Shown piece by piece: positions 1 to 5,703 of a stretch of DNA of 14,439 nt. Position 1 is the first letter of the stretch, and each line of letters starts with the position of its first letter. The stretch comes from JBCBZH01 sp039815415 (GTDB lineage Bacteria > Bacteroidota > Rhodothermia > Rhodothermales > Rubricoccaceae). Where the stretch lies: NCBI GenBank assembly GCA_039815415.1, contig JBCBZH010000088.1, positions 1-14,439 of the forward strand. Reading direction: 5' to 3'. A program made the translations under genes and the position numbers. The notes beneath the pieces were generated by a model. The model was not told the origin of the DNA. It worked only from the letters and a program-made list of their open reading frames with translations, and ran no database searches.

Positions 1-1082
1 CAGCCGTCACCGTCGATGGGGTCTCGAAGCCCGGCATCTACTTCGCCAACGGGACCGAATACGCGCGCTGCATTGGGTGTGTGGTCCGCAACGTCTCAGG
101 ACCCCTGGGCGATCAGCCCGGCTTCTACATCTCGGGCAACACGAACATCGAGTTGGTGGGGTGCGAGTCCTACAGCAACCAGGGCCACGGCGTACAGGTC
201 TCGACCGATGGGTTCCCCTCACCCGATGGAACGGGTACGCGCCATGTGCGCATCGTCGGAGGAGCGTTCCATAACAACGGTGCCAATGGACTCAACGTCG
301 GGCACCTCTCGAACAAGCGCGTCGAGGACCTGCTCGTGACCGGCGGCAGCTACTACGCCAACGGCAACCACGGCATCAACATCGCCTCCGGCGAGCGCGT
401 GGTGATCGACGCTGTTCAGGCGTACGAGAATGATGTGGCAGGGGTGATGCTGGACAACAACAGCGGCGCGCTCACCCGCTCAACGGTGCAAAACAGCCAC
501 ATCTATAACAACAACGTGACCTCGAGCTACGGAGGAATCGTGATGCGGGGGACGCACTACGCACGAGCGGTAGACAACTGGCTCTACAACGACCAGGACA
601 CGAAGACGCAGGACTATGGCTTCCTCTTCATAGTCGGGACGGGAGACGTAGCAAACCGCCATCTCTACATCGAAGGCAACCAGATCGGCGATCACGCGCT
701 GGCGACGTTCGGCGGGCAAACGTCTGCAACCATCGACGAGACGACGGGCTACATCTCGGCCTGGAGAGCTGGGAGCCCGCAGAACATCAACTGGCATTTC
801 CCGTTGCGGAGTCTGGTGCTGGATACCACCACAGGCCGGGAGTGGGTCAAGGAAGTGACGGGGACGGCGGGCTGGCGGCGGCGGACCGCGCAGAGCATGG
901 GGACGCAGACGGTGAACATGGCTGAGACGGCGATTGCCCATGGGCTGGGGTACGCGCCGGGGATGGTGACCGTGCCGCCGTTCGCCAATCAGACGGGGTG
1001 GCAGACGCGGGCGGCGGACGCGACGAACGTCTACCTGTCGGCCTCAGCGGACGGGACGACGGTGCGGATCCAGGTCAAGTAG
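1..1082 (+). CDS. Right-handed beta-helix protein, phage tail-spike-like, 5'-truncated
   Basis: The reading frame is open from the left window edge (codons in phase from position 3), so the N-terminus is missing; a GTG at 81 is an internal codon of the same frame and probably not the start. The visible 360 residues begin with short turns rich in Asn, Gly and Val (such as ISGNTNIELVGCESYSNQGHG and HIYNNNVTSSYGG), the pattern of parallel beta-helix repeats found in pectate-lyase-like folds (Pfam Beta_helix type). The last third changes character: a WVKEVTGTAGW segment followed by AIAHGLGYAPGMVTVPP and an all-beta ending in VRIQVK. In my recollection this resembles C-terminal modules of phage tail spikes and surface depolymerases. 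No catalytic residues can be assigned. It abuts a tRNA gene, a common phage or island insertion point, so a prophage or island edge is possible. A host cell-surface beta-helix protein is the alternative. Confidence 0.75.
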   Translation, partial: AVTVDGVSKPGIYFANGTEYARCIGCVVRNVSGPLGDQPGFYISGNTNIELVGCESYSNQGHGVQVSTDGFPSPDGTGTRHVRIVGGAFHNNGANGLNVGHLSNKRVEDLLVTGGSYYANGNHGINIASGERVVIDAVQAYENDVAGVMLDNNSGALTRSTVQNSHIYNNNVTSSYGGIVMRGTHYARAVDNWLYNDQDTKTQDYGFLFIVGTGDVANRHLYIEGNQIGDHALATFGGQTSATIDETTGYISAWRAGSPQNINWHFPLRSLVLDTTTGREWVKEVTGTAGWRRRTAQSMGTQTVNMAETAIAHGLGYAPGMVTVPPFANQTGWQTRAADATNVYLSASADGTTVRIQVK

Positions 1083-1156
1083 GTCGCCACGTGCCCATCG
1101 ACGATCCTGGAACTCTACAGCCTACATTCTGACATACATCGCGCTGGTGGTTCACA

Positions 1157-1200
1157 GAAAAACAGCCCTAATGAGCCCCCTGTGACTCATTAGGGCTGTG
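1157..1200 (-). terminator. Rho-independent terminator of tRNA-Leu
   Basis: An exact 14-bp inverted repeat, ACAGCCCTAATGAG at 1162-1175 and its complement at 1186-1199, encloses a 10-nt loop. Read on the minus strand, the stem is followed immediately by five T residues (1158-1162 on the plus strand are A). It starts about 7 nt beyond the tRNA 3' end, so it is the tRNA terminator. There is no T tract on the plus side, so it is a poor terminator for the beta-helix gene, although the hairpin could protect that mRNA's 3' end. Confidence 0.93.
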
Positions 1201-1206
1201 GTTGGG

Positions 1207-1290
1207 TGCCTGGAGTGGGACTCGAACCCACAAGGTGTTGCCACCAGCGGTTTTTGAGACCGCCGCGTATACCAATTCCGCCATCCAGGC
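1207..1290 (-). tRNA. tRNA-Leu (anticodon CAA)
   Basis: Read on the minus strand, an acceptor arm GCCTGGA (1284-1290) pairs with TCCAGGC (1208-1214), with discriminator A at 1207. The D-arm contains GGAATTGGTATACGC. The anticodon stem GCGGT/ACCGC holds the loop CTCAAAA, giving anticodon CAA (reads UUG). A long variable arm with TGGTG/CACC pairing marks a class II tRNA, and the T-arm is GTGGG-TTCGAGT-CCCAC. The 3' CCA is not encoded: CCC follows the discriminator. The gene is 84 nt long and lies 88 nt downstream of a protein gene on the same strand. A small inverted repeat (CGCTCAC 1296-1302 with GTGAGCG 1309-1315) sits just 5' of it. Confidence 0.96.
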
Positions 1291-1340
1291 TGAATCGCTC
1301 ACCAACTCGTGAGCGGCGCCAAGCTACGCACGACCATCGG

Positions 1341-1371
1341 GCTGGCGTGAAGCTGTGTTCGCCAGCTCGAG
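1341..1371. repeat. Inverted repeat using the iterated 12-mer, 3' of T9SS cargo gene
   Basis: GCTGGCG (1341-1347) and CGCCAGC (1360-1366) are exact complements around a 12-nt loop. The right arm is part of a full CGCCAGCTCGAG copy (1360-1371). It lies 8 nt beyond the stop of the minus-strand T9SS gene. No T tract follows, so termination activity is uncertain. Confidence 0.5.
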
Positions 1372-1378
1372 CGGGCTC

Positions 1379-2368
1379 CTATCGGATAACCGTGAAGGGT
1401 GCGACGGCTTGAGATCCGGCCGCCGAGACCGCGAATCGGTAGACACCCGTCGCCAGTCCGTCAGTGGGGATGGAAATCCTCGAGCTGGCAGGGTCTAGGT
1501 CTGCGGACAGCACGATGCGACCGATGACATCGGTGATCGTCCAGCGTGCAGGTTGAGCAGGTGGAAACCGAGTGGCAAATCGAGCGAGATCCCGGACTGG
1601 ATTCTGAAGGACCCGAACCGAGATCGCCCCGAACTGGCGCGGAGTGGAGGCTGTGCGCACGAGCACGCTGGGGCCACCGTACGACACGCCACCGATGCGA
1701 GCGTAGTGCAGTCTCGGCCCCCACAGATTGCCTGTTGAGATGGGCCCGATGTCGGCGACGAACGTCGAGAAGATTGCGCCGTGGACGGTGTACGTCTTGA
1801 TGGCAGCGACGTCGACAGGCGCGAACGGCCCCGCTTGACCCGAGCGTGCAGCACGCGGCGTCCATTGCGTGTTGTAAACGCCCTCCACGCGCACCGAGTC
1901 GTCCCCTGTGAACGATGAGGGAGGGGAGGCGCACCGCCCGATGGCCCCGAAGGCCGGACGCAGGTCGCGCTCGAAACCGTCCTCGGAGCATGGATTGAAG
2001 GCGACCGTGTCTGCCTCCACCGATTGCATGGCGACCACTCCGCCTTCGGCGTAGCGGACGTAATCAATGCTCGTGGAGCGAGCTGTATCCACTCCTGTCT
2101 GGGGATAGTGGATGAACGCAAAGTCGAGCTGGCGACGGTAGTAGGTGCGGCCGTCGGCGATGGTGTCGGCCACGAGGGTATACCGCGTGATCTGATCTTG
2201 GGCCTCGGCGCCGTGGTATTCCCACACGTTGCCCACCTCGAGGGGGTAGTACCGCTTCCAGTCGAGCGTGTCGGCAGGCTGGGCTGATGTCACAGTCGCC
2301 AGCCCGAGGACCATGCCTGCTCCAAGCCCAACAACGAGCTGGCGGAGGCAGGGATCGAGCTGGCGCAT
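1379..2368 (-). CDS. Secreted protein with T9SS type A C-terminal sorting domain
   Basis: The 329-residue product starts with a clear Sec signal peptide (residues 1-29, hydrophobic core VVGLGAGMVLGLATV, likely cleavage after TSA before QPADTLDW). The mature region (YYPLEVGNVWEYHG and a long beta-rich body with few Lys) matches no enzyme I recognise. The last 80 or so residues have the shape of a T9SS type A sorting domain: VLQNPVRD near 253, then WTITDVIGRIV, a PASSRISIPTDGLATGVYRF block and a final TVIR. In that pathway the domain carries cargo through the outer membrane and is removed or used for anchoring. The gene lies 5 nt downstream of a lipoprotein gene on the same strand, so the two are probably co-transcribed. 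The signal-peptide codons hold two copies of the window-wide 10-mer (RQLD and RQLV). Molecular function unknown. Confidence 0.85.
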   Translation of the reverse strand: MRQLDPCLRQLVVGLGAGMVLGLATVTSAQPADTLDWKRYYPLEVGNVWEYHGAEAQDQITRYTLVADTIADGRTYYRRQLDFAFIHYPQTGVDTARSTSIDYVRYAEGGVVAMQSVEADTVAFNPCSEDGFERDLRPAFGAIGRCASPPSSFTGDDSVRVEGVYNTQWTPRAARSGQAGPFAPVDVAAIKTYTVHGAIFSTFVADIGPISTGNLWGPRLHYARIGGVSYGGPSVLVRTASTPRQFGAISVRVLQNPVRDLARFATRFPPAQPARWTITDVIGRIVLSADLDPASSRISIPTDGLATGVYRFAVSAAGSQAVAPFTVIR

Positions 2369-2373
2369 GGCAG

Positions 2374-2640
2374 CTACTCGGCCTCCGGCTCGAGCATCTC
2401 GCCTTCGGTCATCTCGCCCTCAACGGACTCCTCCTCCGGTACGTAGGTCGGGTCCAGCTCTTCGTCCACGACGTCGTCGACAACGTCGTCCACGACGAGC
2501 GTGTCGTCCACCGGGCCTTCCTCAACGGTTGTGACAGCTTCGGCCTCACCGAGAACGGGTTCCTCGGCAGGTGTTTCGGTCTCGGTTGCGCAACCAGACA
2601 CGATGGCAAACACGAGGGCGAGGAACAGGGTCTTTTTCAT
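2374..2640 (-). CDS. Small, strongly acidic lipoprotein
   Basis: Starting at the ATG that opens MKKTLFLALV (2640), the product has 88 residues. An earlier in-frame start would add 23 residues ahead of a normal signal sequence, so I prefer this one. Residues 1-16 are a lipoprotein signal peptide with lipobox VSGC, and Cys17 is the expected lipidation site. The rest is almost entirely Glu, Asp, Val, Thr and Pro, including a VVDD/VVDE repeat near the middle, with essentially no basic residues after the signal. It looks like a disordered, highly charged surface or periplasmic peptide; such acidic tails are common in halophilic and marine lineages. It is the first gene of an apparent two-gene unit with the T9SS cargo gene 5 nt downstream. 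The upstream 140 nt are shared with the divergent thioesterase gene and must hold both promoters; I see no convincing hexamers there. Function not recognised. Confidence 0.75.
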   Translation of the reverse strand: MKKTLFLALVFAIVSGCATETETPAEEPVLGEAEAVTTVEEGPVDDTLVVDDVVDDVVDEELDPTYVPEEESVEGEMTEGEMLEPEAE

Positions 2641-2780
2641 GACAGGGAGGGAGTCGGGGGACACGTCAGGACTATCGAGAGGGTAGGTCTTCTGAGAGGA
2701 CTCGTGCAAGGCGGGCGCGGTGAAATCCCCTCGACCGCCCCACGCGCTGTTCTCCGGTCGGTTTCTTCAGGCACGACCCC

Positions 2781-3665
2781 ATGCCTATGTCTCCCCTCGA
2801 CGATCTCCTTGACCTCCTGAACCTTGAGCCCATCGAGGTCCACATCTTTCGCGGCCAGAACCGCCCTCTTGGGTCCTCGCGGGTCTTTGGCGGGCAGGTG
2901 CTCGCCCAGGCCCTCATCGCCGCCAGCCGGACCGTGGAGCCCGGCAAAGACGGCAATGAGCGGCACTGCCACTCGTTGCACGCCTACTTCATTCTCCCGG
3001 GTGACATCCATGCGCCGATCATCTATGAGGTCGAGCGGCTGCGCGATGGCGGATCCTTCACCACGCGCCGAGTGACGGCCATCCAGCACGGTCGGCCCAT
3101 CTTCAACGCTTCGCTCTCGTTCCACCGGTCGGAGGAGGGCTACAGCCACCAGGACACGCCCCCGGACGTCCCGGCGCCCAACGAGCTGACGTCCGAGACG
3201 GAGCTGGCGCGGGCCATCGCGGATCAGATCCCGGAGCCACTCCGCACGGCGGTCACTCGCGACCGGCCCATTGACTTCAGGCCCGTCAATCCAGTGAACC
3301 CGCTGGCCCCGACGGTGCGCCCGGCACAGCAGGCGACGTGGCTCAAAGCCGCCAGCTCGCTCCCGGACGATCCGGCCATTCACCAGGCCATTCTGGCTTA
3401 CGCCTCCGACTGGGGGCTCTTGGCGACGGCGCTACTGCCGCACGGCCGGTCGGTGTTCGAGCCGGGCATTCAGGCGGCGTCGCTGGACCACGCCATGTGG
3501 TTCCACCGTCCGTTTCGCGCCGATGACTGGCTGCTCTATGCGATGGAAGCTCCAAGCGCATTCGGAGCACGAGGCTTCACGCGGGGACAAACCTTCGACG
3601 CCGAGGGCACGCTCGTCGCGAGCACGGCGCAAGAGGGGCTCATCCGGCCCGTCGAGCCGCGGTAA
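2781..3665 (+). CDS. tesB: Acyl-CoA thioesterase II (TesB family)
   Basis: This cytosolic double-hotdog enzyme hydrolyses acyl-CoA to free fatty acid and CoA. The 294-residue length fits E. coli TesB (286). Family landmarks in order are LLNLEPIE near the N-terminus, FRGQNRPLGSSRVFGGQVLAQAL (23-45), HSLHAYFILPGD (64-75), a TTRRVTAIQHGRPIF strand, YASDWGLL (207-214), SLDHAMWFHRPF (234-245) and the closing AQEGLIR (283-289). Asp210 and Gln284 match the E. coli catalytic Asp204 and Gln278. The position equivalent to E. coli Thr228 appears to be Ser234, a conservative change. Translation could start at 2781 (MPMSPLDD) or at the second Met, 2787; neither has a Shine-Dalgarno sequence. It is a single gene, divergent from the lipoprotein operon, converging on the FAS1 gene. 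Confidence 0.93.
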   Translation: MPMSPLDDLLDLLNLEPIEVHIFRGQNRPLGSSRVFGGQVLAQALIAASRTVEPGKDGNERHCHSLHAYFILPGDIHAPIIYEVERLRDGGSFTTRRVTAIQHGRPIFNASLSFHRSEEGYSHQDTPPDVPAPNELTSETELARAIADQIPEPLRTAVTRDRPIDFRPVNPVNPLAPTVRPAQQATWLKAASSLPDDPAIHQAILAYASDWGLLATALLPHGRSVFEPGIQAASLDHAMWFHRPFRADDWLLYAMEAPSAFGARGFTRGQTFDAEGTLVASTAQEGLIRPVEPR

Positions 3666-3674
3666 GACGGCCGC

Positions 3675-3715
3675 CGCCAGCTCGAGGGCCGAGGTGGATT
3701 CGGGTCGAGCTGGCG
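3675..3715. terminator. Inverted pair of the iterated motif, likely tesB terminator
   Basis: CGCCAGCTCGA (3675-3685) and TCGAGCTGGCG (3705-3715) are exact 11-bp complements with a 19-nt loop, starting 9 nt after the tesB stop. Each arm is a copy of the motif found throughout the window. There is no T tract, so classical intrinsic termination is not assured. In Neisseria and Haemophilus, closely spaced inverted uptake sequences often occupy this 3' position and act as terminators; the role here is inferred by analogy. Confidence 0.55.
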
Positions 3716-3739
3716 AACGAGCCGTGGAGACCAACGCAA

Positions 3740-3769
3740 TGCGGCGGCGCTCACCGGAGAGCCGCCGCA
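3740..3769 (-). terminator. GC-rich hairpin 3' of the FAS1 gene
   Basis: TGCGGCGGC (3740-3748) pairs with GCCGCCGCA (3761-3769). After one G/A mismatch, CTC/GAG extends the stem to a 4-nt loop. It lies 24 nt beyond the stop of the minus-strand FAS1 gene. On the minus strand the stem is followed by TTGCGTT, a weak T-rich run. Confidence 0.6.
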
Positions 3770-3793
3770 CAGGCCTGAGCTAGACGGTTGTGT

Positions 3794-4312
3794 CTAGTTG
3801 GGAAGCAGAACGAAGTCGATCTTGTGGACGACGCCGTTCGAGACCTCGATGTCGGCCTCCGAGACAAAGGCGTTGGCAGCGCTGTCCGCATCCTCGGTGT
3901 CGAGGCCGATGCGGCCACCCTCAACGACGACGGTCAGCGTCTGGCCGTTCAGCGTGGTCACGGTGTCTCCGTCCTCGAGGTCGTCGGCCTCAAGCTCGGA
4001 GCCTGCCACCACGTGAAGCTGCAGAATGGCCGCGAGGTCTGGGCGATCCAGAAGCTCCTGCGCCGTGAGATCAAGCGCGGTGAGGGCCGCGGTAAAGGCG
4101 GCGTCATTTGGGGCAAAGACCGTGTAGGTCTCGTCCTGGTCGTCCAGGGCACCGGCCAGGCCGGCCTCCGTGACGGCGGCCTCAAGGGTGCCAAGTTGGG
4201 TGTCTGCAACTACCGCAGCCGTGACGGTGAAGTCGTCGTCTACGTTGCTGGTGTCGCAGGCCGTGAGGCCAAGTGCCAGAACCAGGGCGAGGGAAGGAAC
4301 AAGTGTTTTCAT
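3794..4312 (-). CDS. Fasciclin (FAS1) domain lipoprotein
   Basis: The 172-residue product has a lipoprotein signal peptide with lipobox LTAC (Cys19), predicting an envelope-anchored protein. It then has a single FAS1 domain covering nearly the whole mature chain. The conserved H1 box is TVFAPNDAAF (about 64-73), a HVVAGS element follows near 100-105, and the H2 region is NGVVHKIDFVLLP at the C-terminus. FAS1 domains mediate adhesion or ligand binding in secreted and surface proteins; no substrate can be named. The gene is monocistronic by context: it converges on tesB and diverges from the ABC exporter operon with 367 nt of upstream DNA. A candidate promoter sits about 75-105 nt upstream of its start. 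Confidence 0.93.
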   Translation of the reverse strand: MKTLVPSLALVLALGLTACDTSNVDDDFTVTAAVVADTQLGTLEAAVTEAGLAGALDDQDETYTVFAPNDAAFTAALTALDLTAQELLDRPDLAAILQLHVVAGSELEADDLEDGDTVTTLNGQTLTVVVEGGRIGLDTEDADSAANAFVSEADIEVSNGVVHKIDFVLLPN

Positions 4313-4679
4313 GTCCGGGGGGGGAAGTGGATGCGCCTCCCCACGGTCAGGAAATGGGCCCAGATCCGCTTGACATCCGGCTTCATCGGCGTTTACAACG
4401 CTTCTCTCGGATCTCTCAAGGAGATTGCGGAACTCTGTGAGATTCTCTGGTACCCAGATTGTGCCCTACAGCCTCATTCAATCGGGTTGACAGCGTGTTT
4501 GTGAGACGCCCTCGAGCTGGCGAGGTCGGACCGTCTGAGGCTGTTTCCTGGAGGCAACAGACAGCATAGCGACTGAGCCTGAGCAGCTTCGGTAGACTGG
4601 ATCTCTCCACTCGAGTGCCCTTCGCGGCGCCAGTGCCAGGCCGGTAGCTTGCCTCGCCCCTGACGCCTTCCCGATCCCC
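4313..4679. other. Divergent intergenic region, FAS1 gene / ABC operon
   Basis: These 367 nt contain no credible gene; the antisense frame running through here from the ABC gene is a high-GC shadow. The gap holds a candidate minus-strand promoter (4392-4419), one exact copy of the iterated 12-mer (4511-4522) and an eight-G run at 4317-4324 next to the FAS1 start. A TAGACT at 4591-4596 could be a -10 for the plus-strand ABC operon, but I find no good partner hexamer. The pyrimidine-rich stretch just before the ABC ATG has no Shine-Dalgarno sequence. Confidence 0.5.
4392..4419 (-). promoter_or_regulatory. Candidate promoter for the FAS1 gene
   Basis: On the minus strand, TTGAGA (4414-4419) is separated by 16 nt from TGTAAA (4392-4397). 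These match the sigma70 hexamers at 5 and 4 of 6 positions. The predicted start near 4385 gives a leader of about 70 nt. If the host uses a Bacteroidota-type primary sigma the hexamer rules differ, so this is tentative. Confidence 0.3.
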
Positions 4680-5612
4680 ATGGAGCTTCGTATTGAGAAT
4701 CTTTCGAAGACCTACCCCAACGGCGTCCAGGCGCTGAAGGACGTCACGCTGACCATCCCGACCGGGATGTTCGGTCTGCTCGGGGCCAACGGCGCAGGCA
4801 AGTCCACGCTGATGCGGACCATCGCTACGCTTCAGGAGCCCGACAGCGGCTCGATTCACCTGGGCGACCTGGACGTGCTGACCGAGAAAGACGCCGTCCG
4901 TCGCCAGCTCGGCTACCTGCCCCAGGAGTTCGGCCTTTACCCGAAGGTGCCCGCCTACGACCTGCTGGACCACTTCGCGGTGCTCAAGGGCGTCACGAAC
5001 AAGGGCGAGCGGAAGGACCTCGTGGAGTCGCTTCTGCAGCAGACCAATCTGTGGAACGCCCGCACCAAGCACCTCGGGGGCTACTCGGGCGGCATGAAGC
5101 AGCGCTTCGGGATCGCCGTGGCACTCATCGGGGACCCGCAGCTCATCATCGTAGACGAACCGACGGCCGGACTGGACCCTGCCGAACGTGTCCGTTTCCT
5201 GAACCTGCTCTCGGAGCTGGGCGAGGGAGCGGTGGTCATCCTGTCCACCCACATCGTGGAGGACGTGGCCGAGCTGTGCAGCCGCATGGCGATCATCGAG
5301 TCGGGCGAGATTCTGCTCGAGACCGAGCCGCTGGAGGCCATCCGCCAGCTCGAGGGCACCATCTGGAAGCGGATCATCGAGAAGGACGAACTGGAGACGT
5401 ACCAAGCTGAGCATTCGGTCATCTCGAGCCGCCTGCTCGTCGGACGCGTGGTGATCCACGTTCATTCAGAGGCCCCGCCCAAGGGGTTCGAACCGGTCCA
5501 GCCTGACCTCGAAGACGTGTATTTCTGCACGCGGGAGCGGCTGTTTGAGGAGCCGCCGGCTCGAGTCGTTGCCGCTTCGGAAGAACCCTCGATGTTAGGA
5601 CGAAGAGGGTGA
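4680..5612 (+). CDS. ABC transporter ATP-binding protein (ABC-2 exporter type)
   Basis: The 310-residue nucleotide-binding subunit has all motifs: Walker A GANGAGKST (35-43), Q-loop PQEFGLYP (Gln82), signature YSGGMKQR (135-142), Walker B LIIVDEP (Asp159, Glu160), D-loop AGLD (163-166) and switch His191. The PTAGLDP and STHIVEDVAELC segments are typical of CcmA/YhaQ-like exporter ATPases. The last 70 residues form an accessory C-terminal domain ending in a disordered tail. It is followed after 88 nt by a permease fused to an M1 peptidase, the usual partner of this ATPase subfamily, so the two should form one inner-membrane complex; the transported substrate is unknown. The ATG at 4680 begins MELRIENLSKTYPNG, matching the family N-terminus. 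Two copies of the iterated motif lie inside, encoding RQLG and RQLE. Confidence 0.95.
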   Translation: MELRIENLSKTYPNGVQALKDVTLTIPTGMFGLLGANGAGKSTLMRTIATLQEPDSGSIHLGDLDVLTEKDAVRRQLGYLPQEFGLYPKVPAYDLLDHFAVLKGVTNKGERKDLVESLLQQTNLWNARTKHLGGYSGGMKQRFGIAVALIGDPQLIIVDEPTAGLDPAERVRFLNLLSELGEGAVVILSTHIVEDVAELCSRMAIIESGEILLETEPLEAIRQLEGTIWKRIIEKDELETYQAEHSVISSRLLVGRVVIHVHSEAPPKGFEPVQPDLEDVYFCTRERLFEEPPARVVAASEEPSMLGRRG

Positions 5613-5640
5613 AGGAGGCGGAAGGGATGGAGAGGTTGAT

Positions 5641-5703
5641 TTCCCCCTTCCACACCTTCCATCCTCTCCAACCCTGCCACACTATCCAGCCTTTCCGCCC
5701 GTG
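5641..5703 (+). repeat. 9-nt-period pyrimidine repeat between ABC subunit genes
   Basis: The gap reads as consecutive 9-nt units, each opening with CC: CCACACCTT, CCATCCTCT, CCAACCCTG, CCACACTAT, CCAGCCTTT, CCGCCCGTG (5650-5703), preceded in phase by TTCCCCCTT. The last unit contains the GTG start of the permease gene. The preceding purine-rich stretch (5612-5640) carries the complementary composition; GGAAGGG (5620-5626) can pair with CCCTTCC. A hairpin or triplex-prone element is possible. A related four-unit copy lies at 14140-14175. Confidence 0.6.

Noticed and set aside
4370..4492. Plus-strand TTGACA words at 4370-4375 and 4487-4492 as ABC-operon promoters
   Set aside because: Neither has an acceptable -10 at 16-18 nt (TTACAA and CCTCGA respectively), and both lie about 190-310 nt from the ATG.
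3788..4504. A 238-codon plus-strand frame over the FAS1 gene
   Set aside because: It is antisense to a gene with signal peptide, lipobox and FAS1 boxes; its own sequence has low-complexity Gly/Arg character.
4416..5465. A 349-codon minus-strand frame opposite the ABC ATPase gene
   Set aside because: It shadows a gene with complete Walker, signature and switch motifs, and shows no recognisable protein features.
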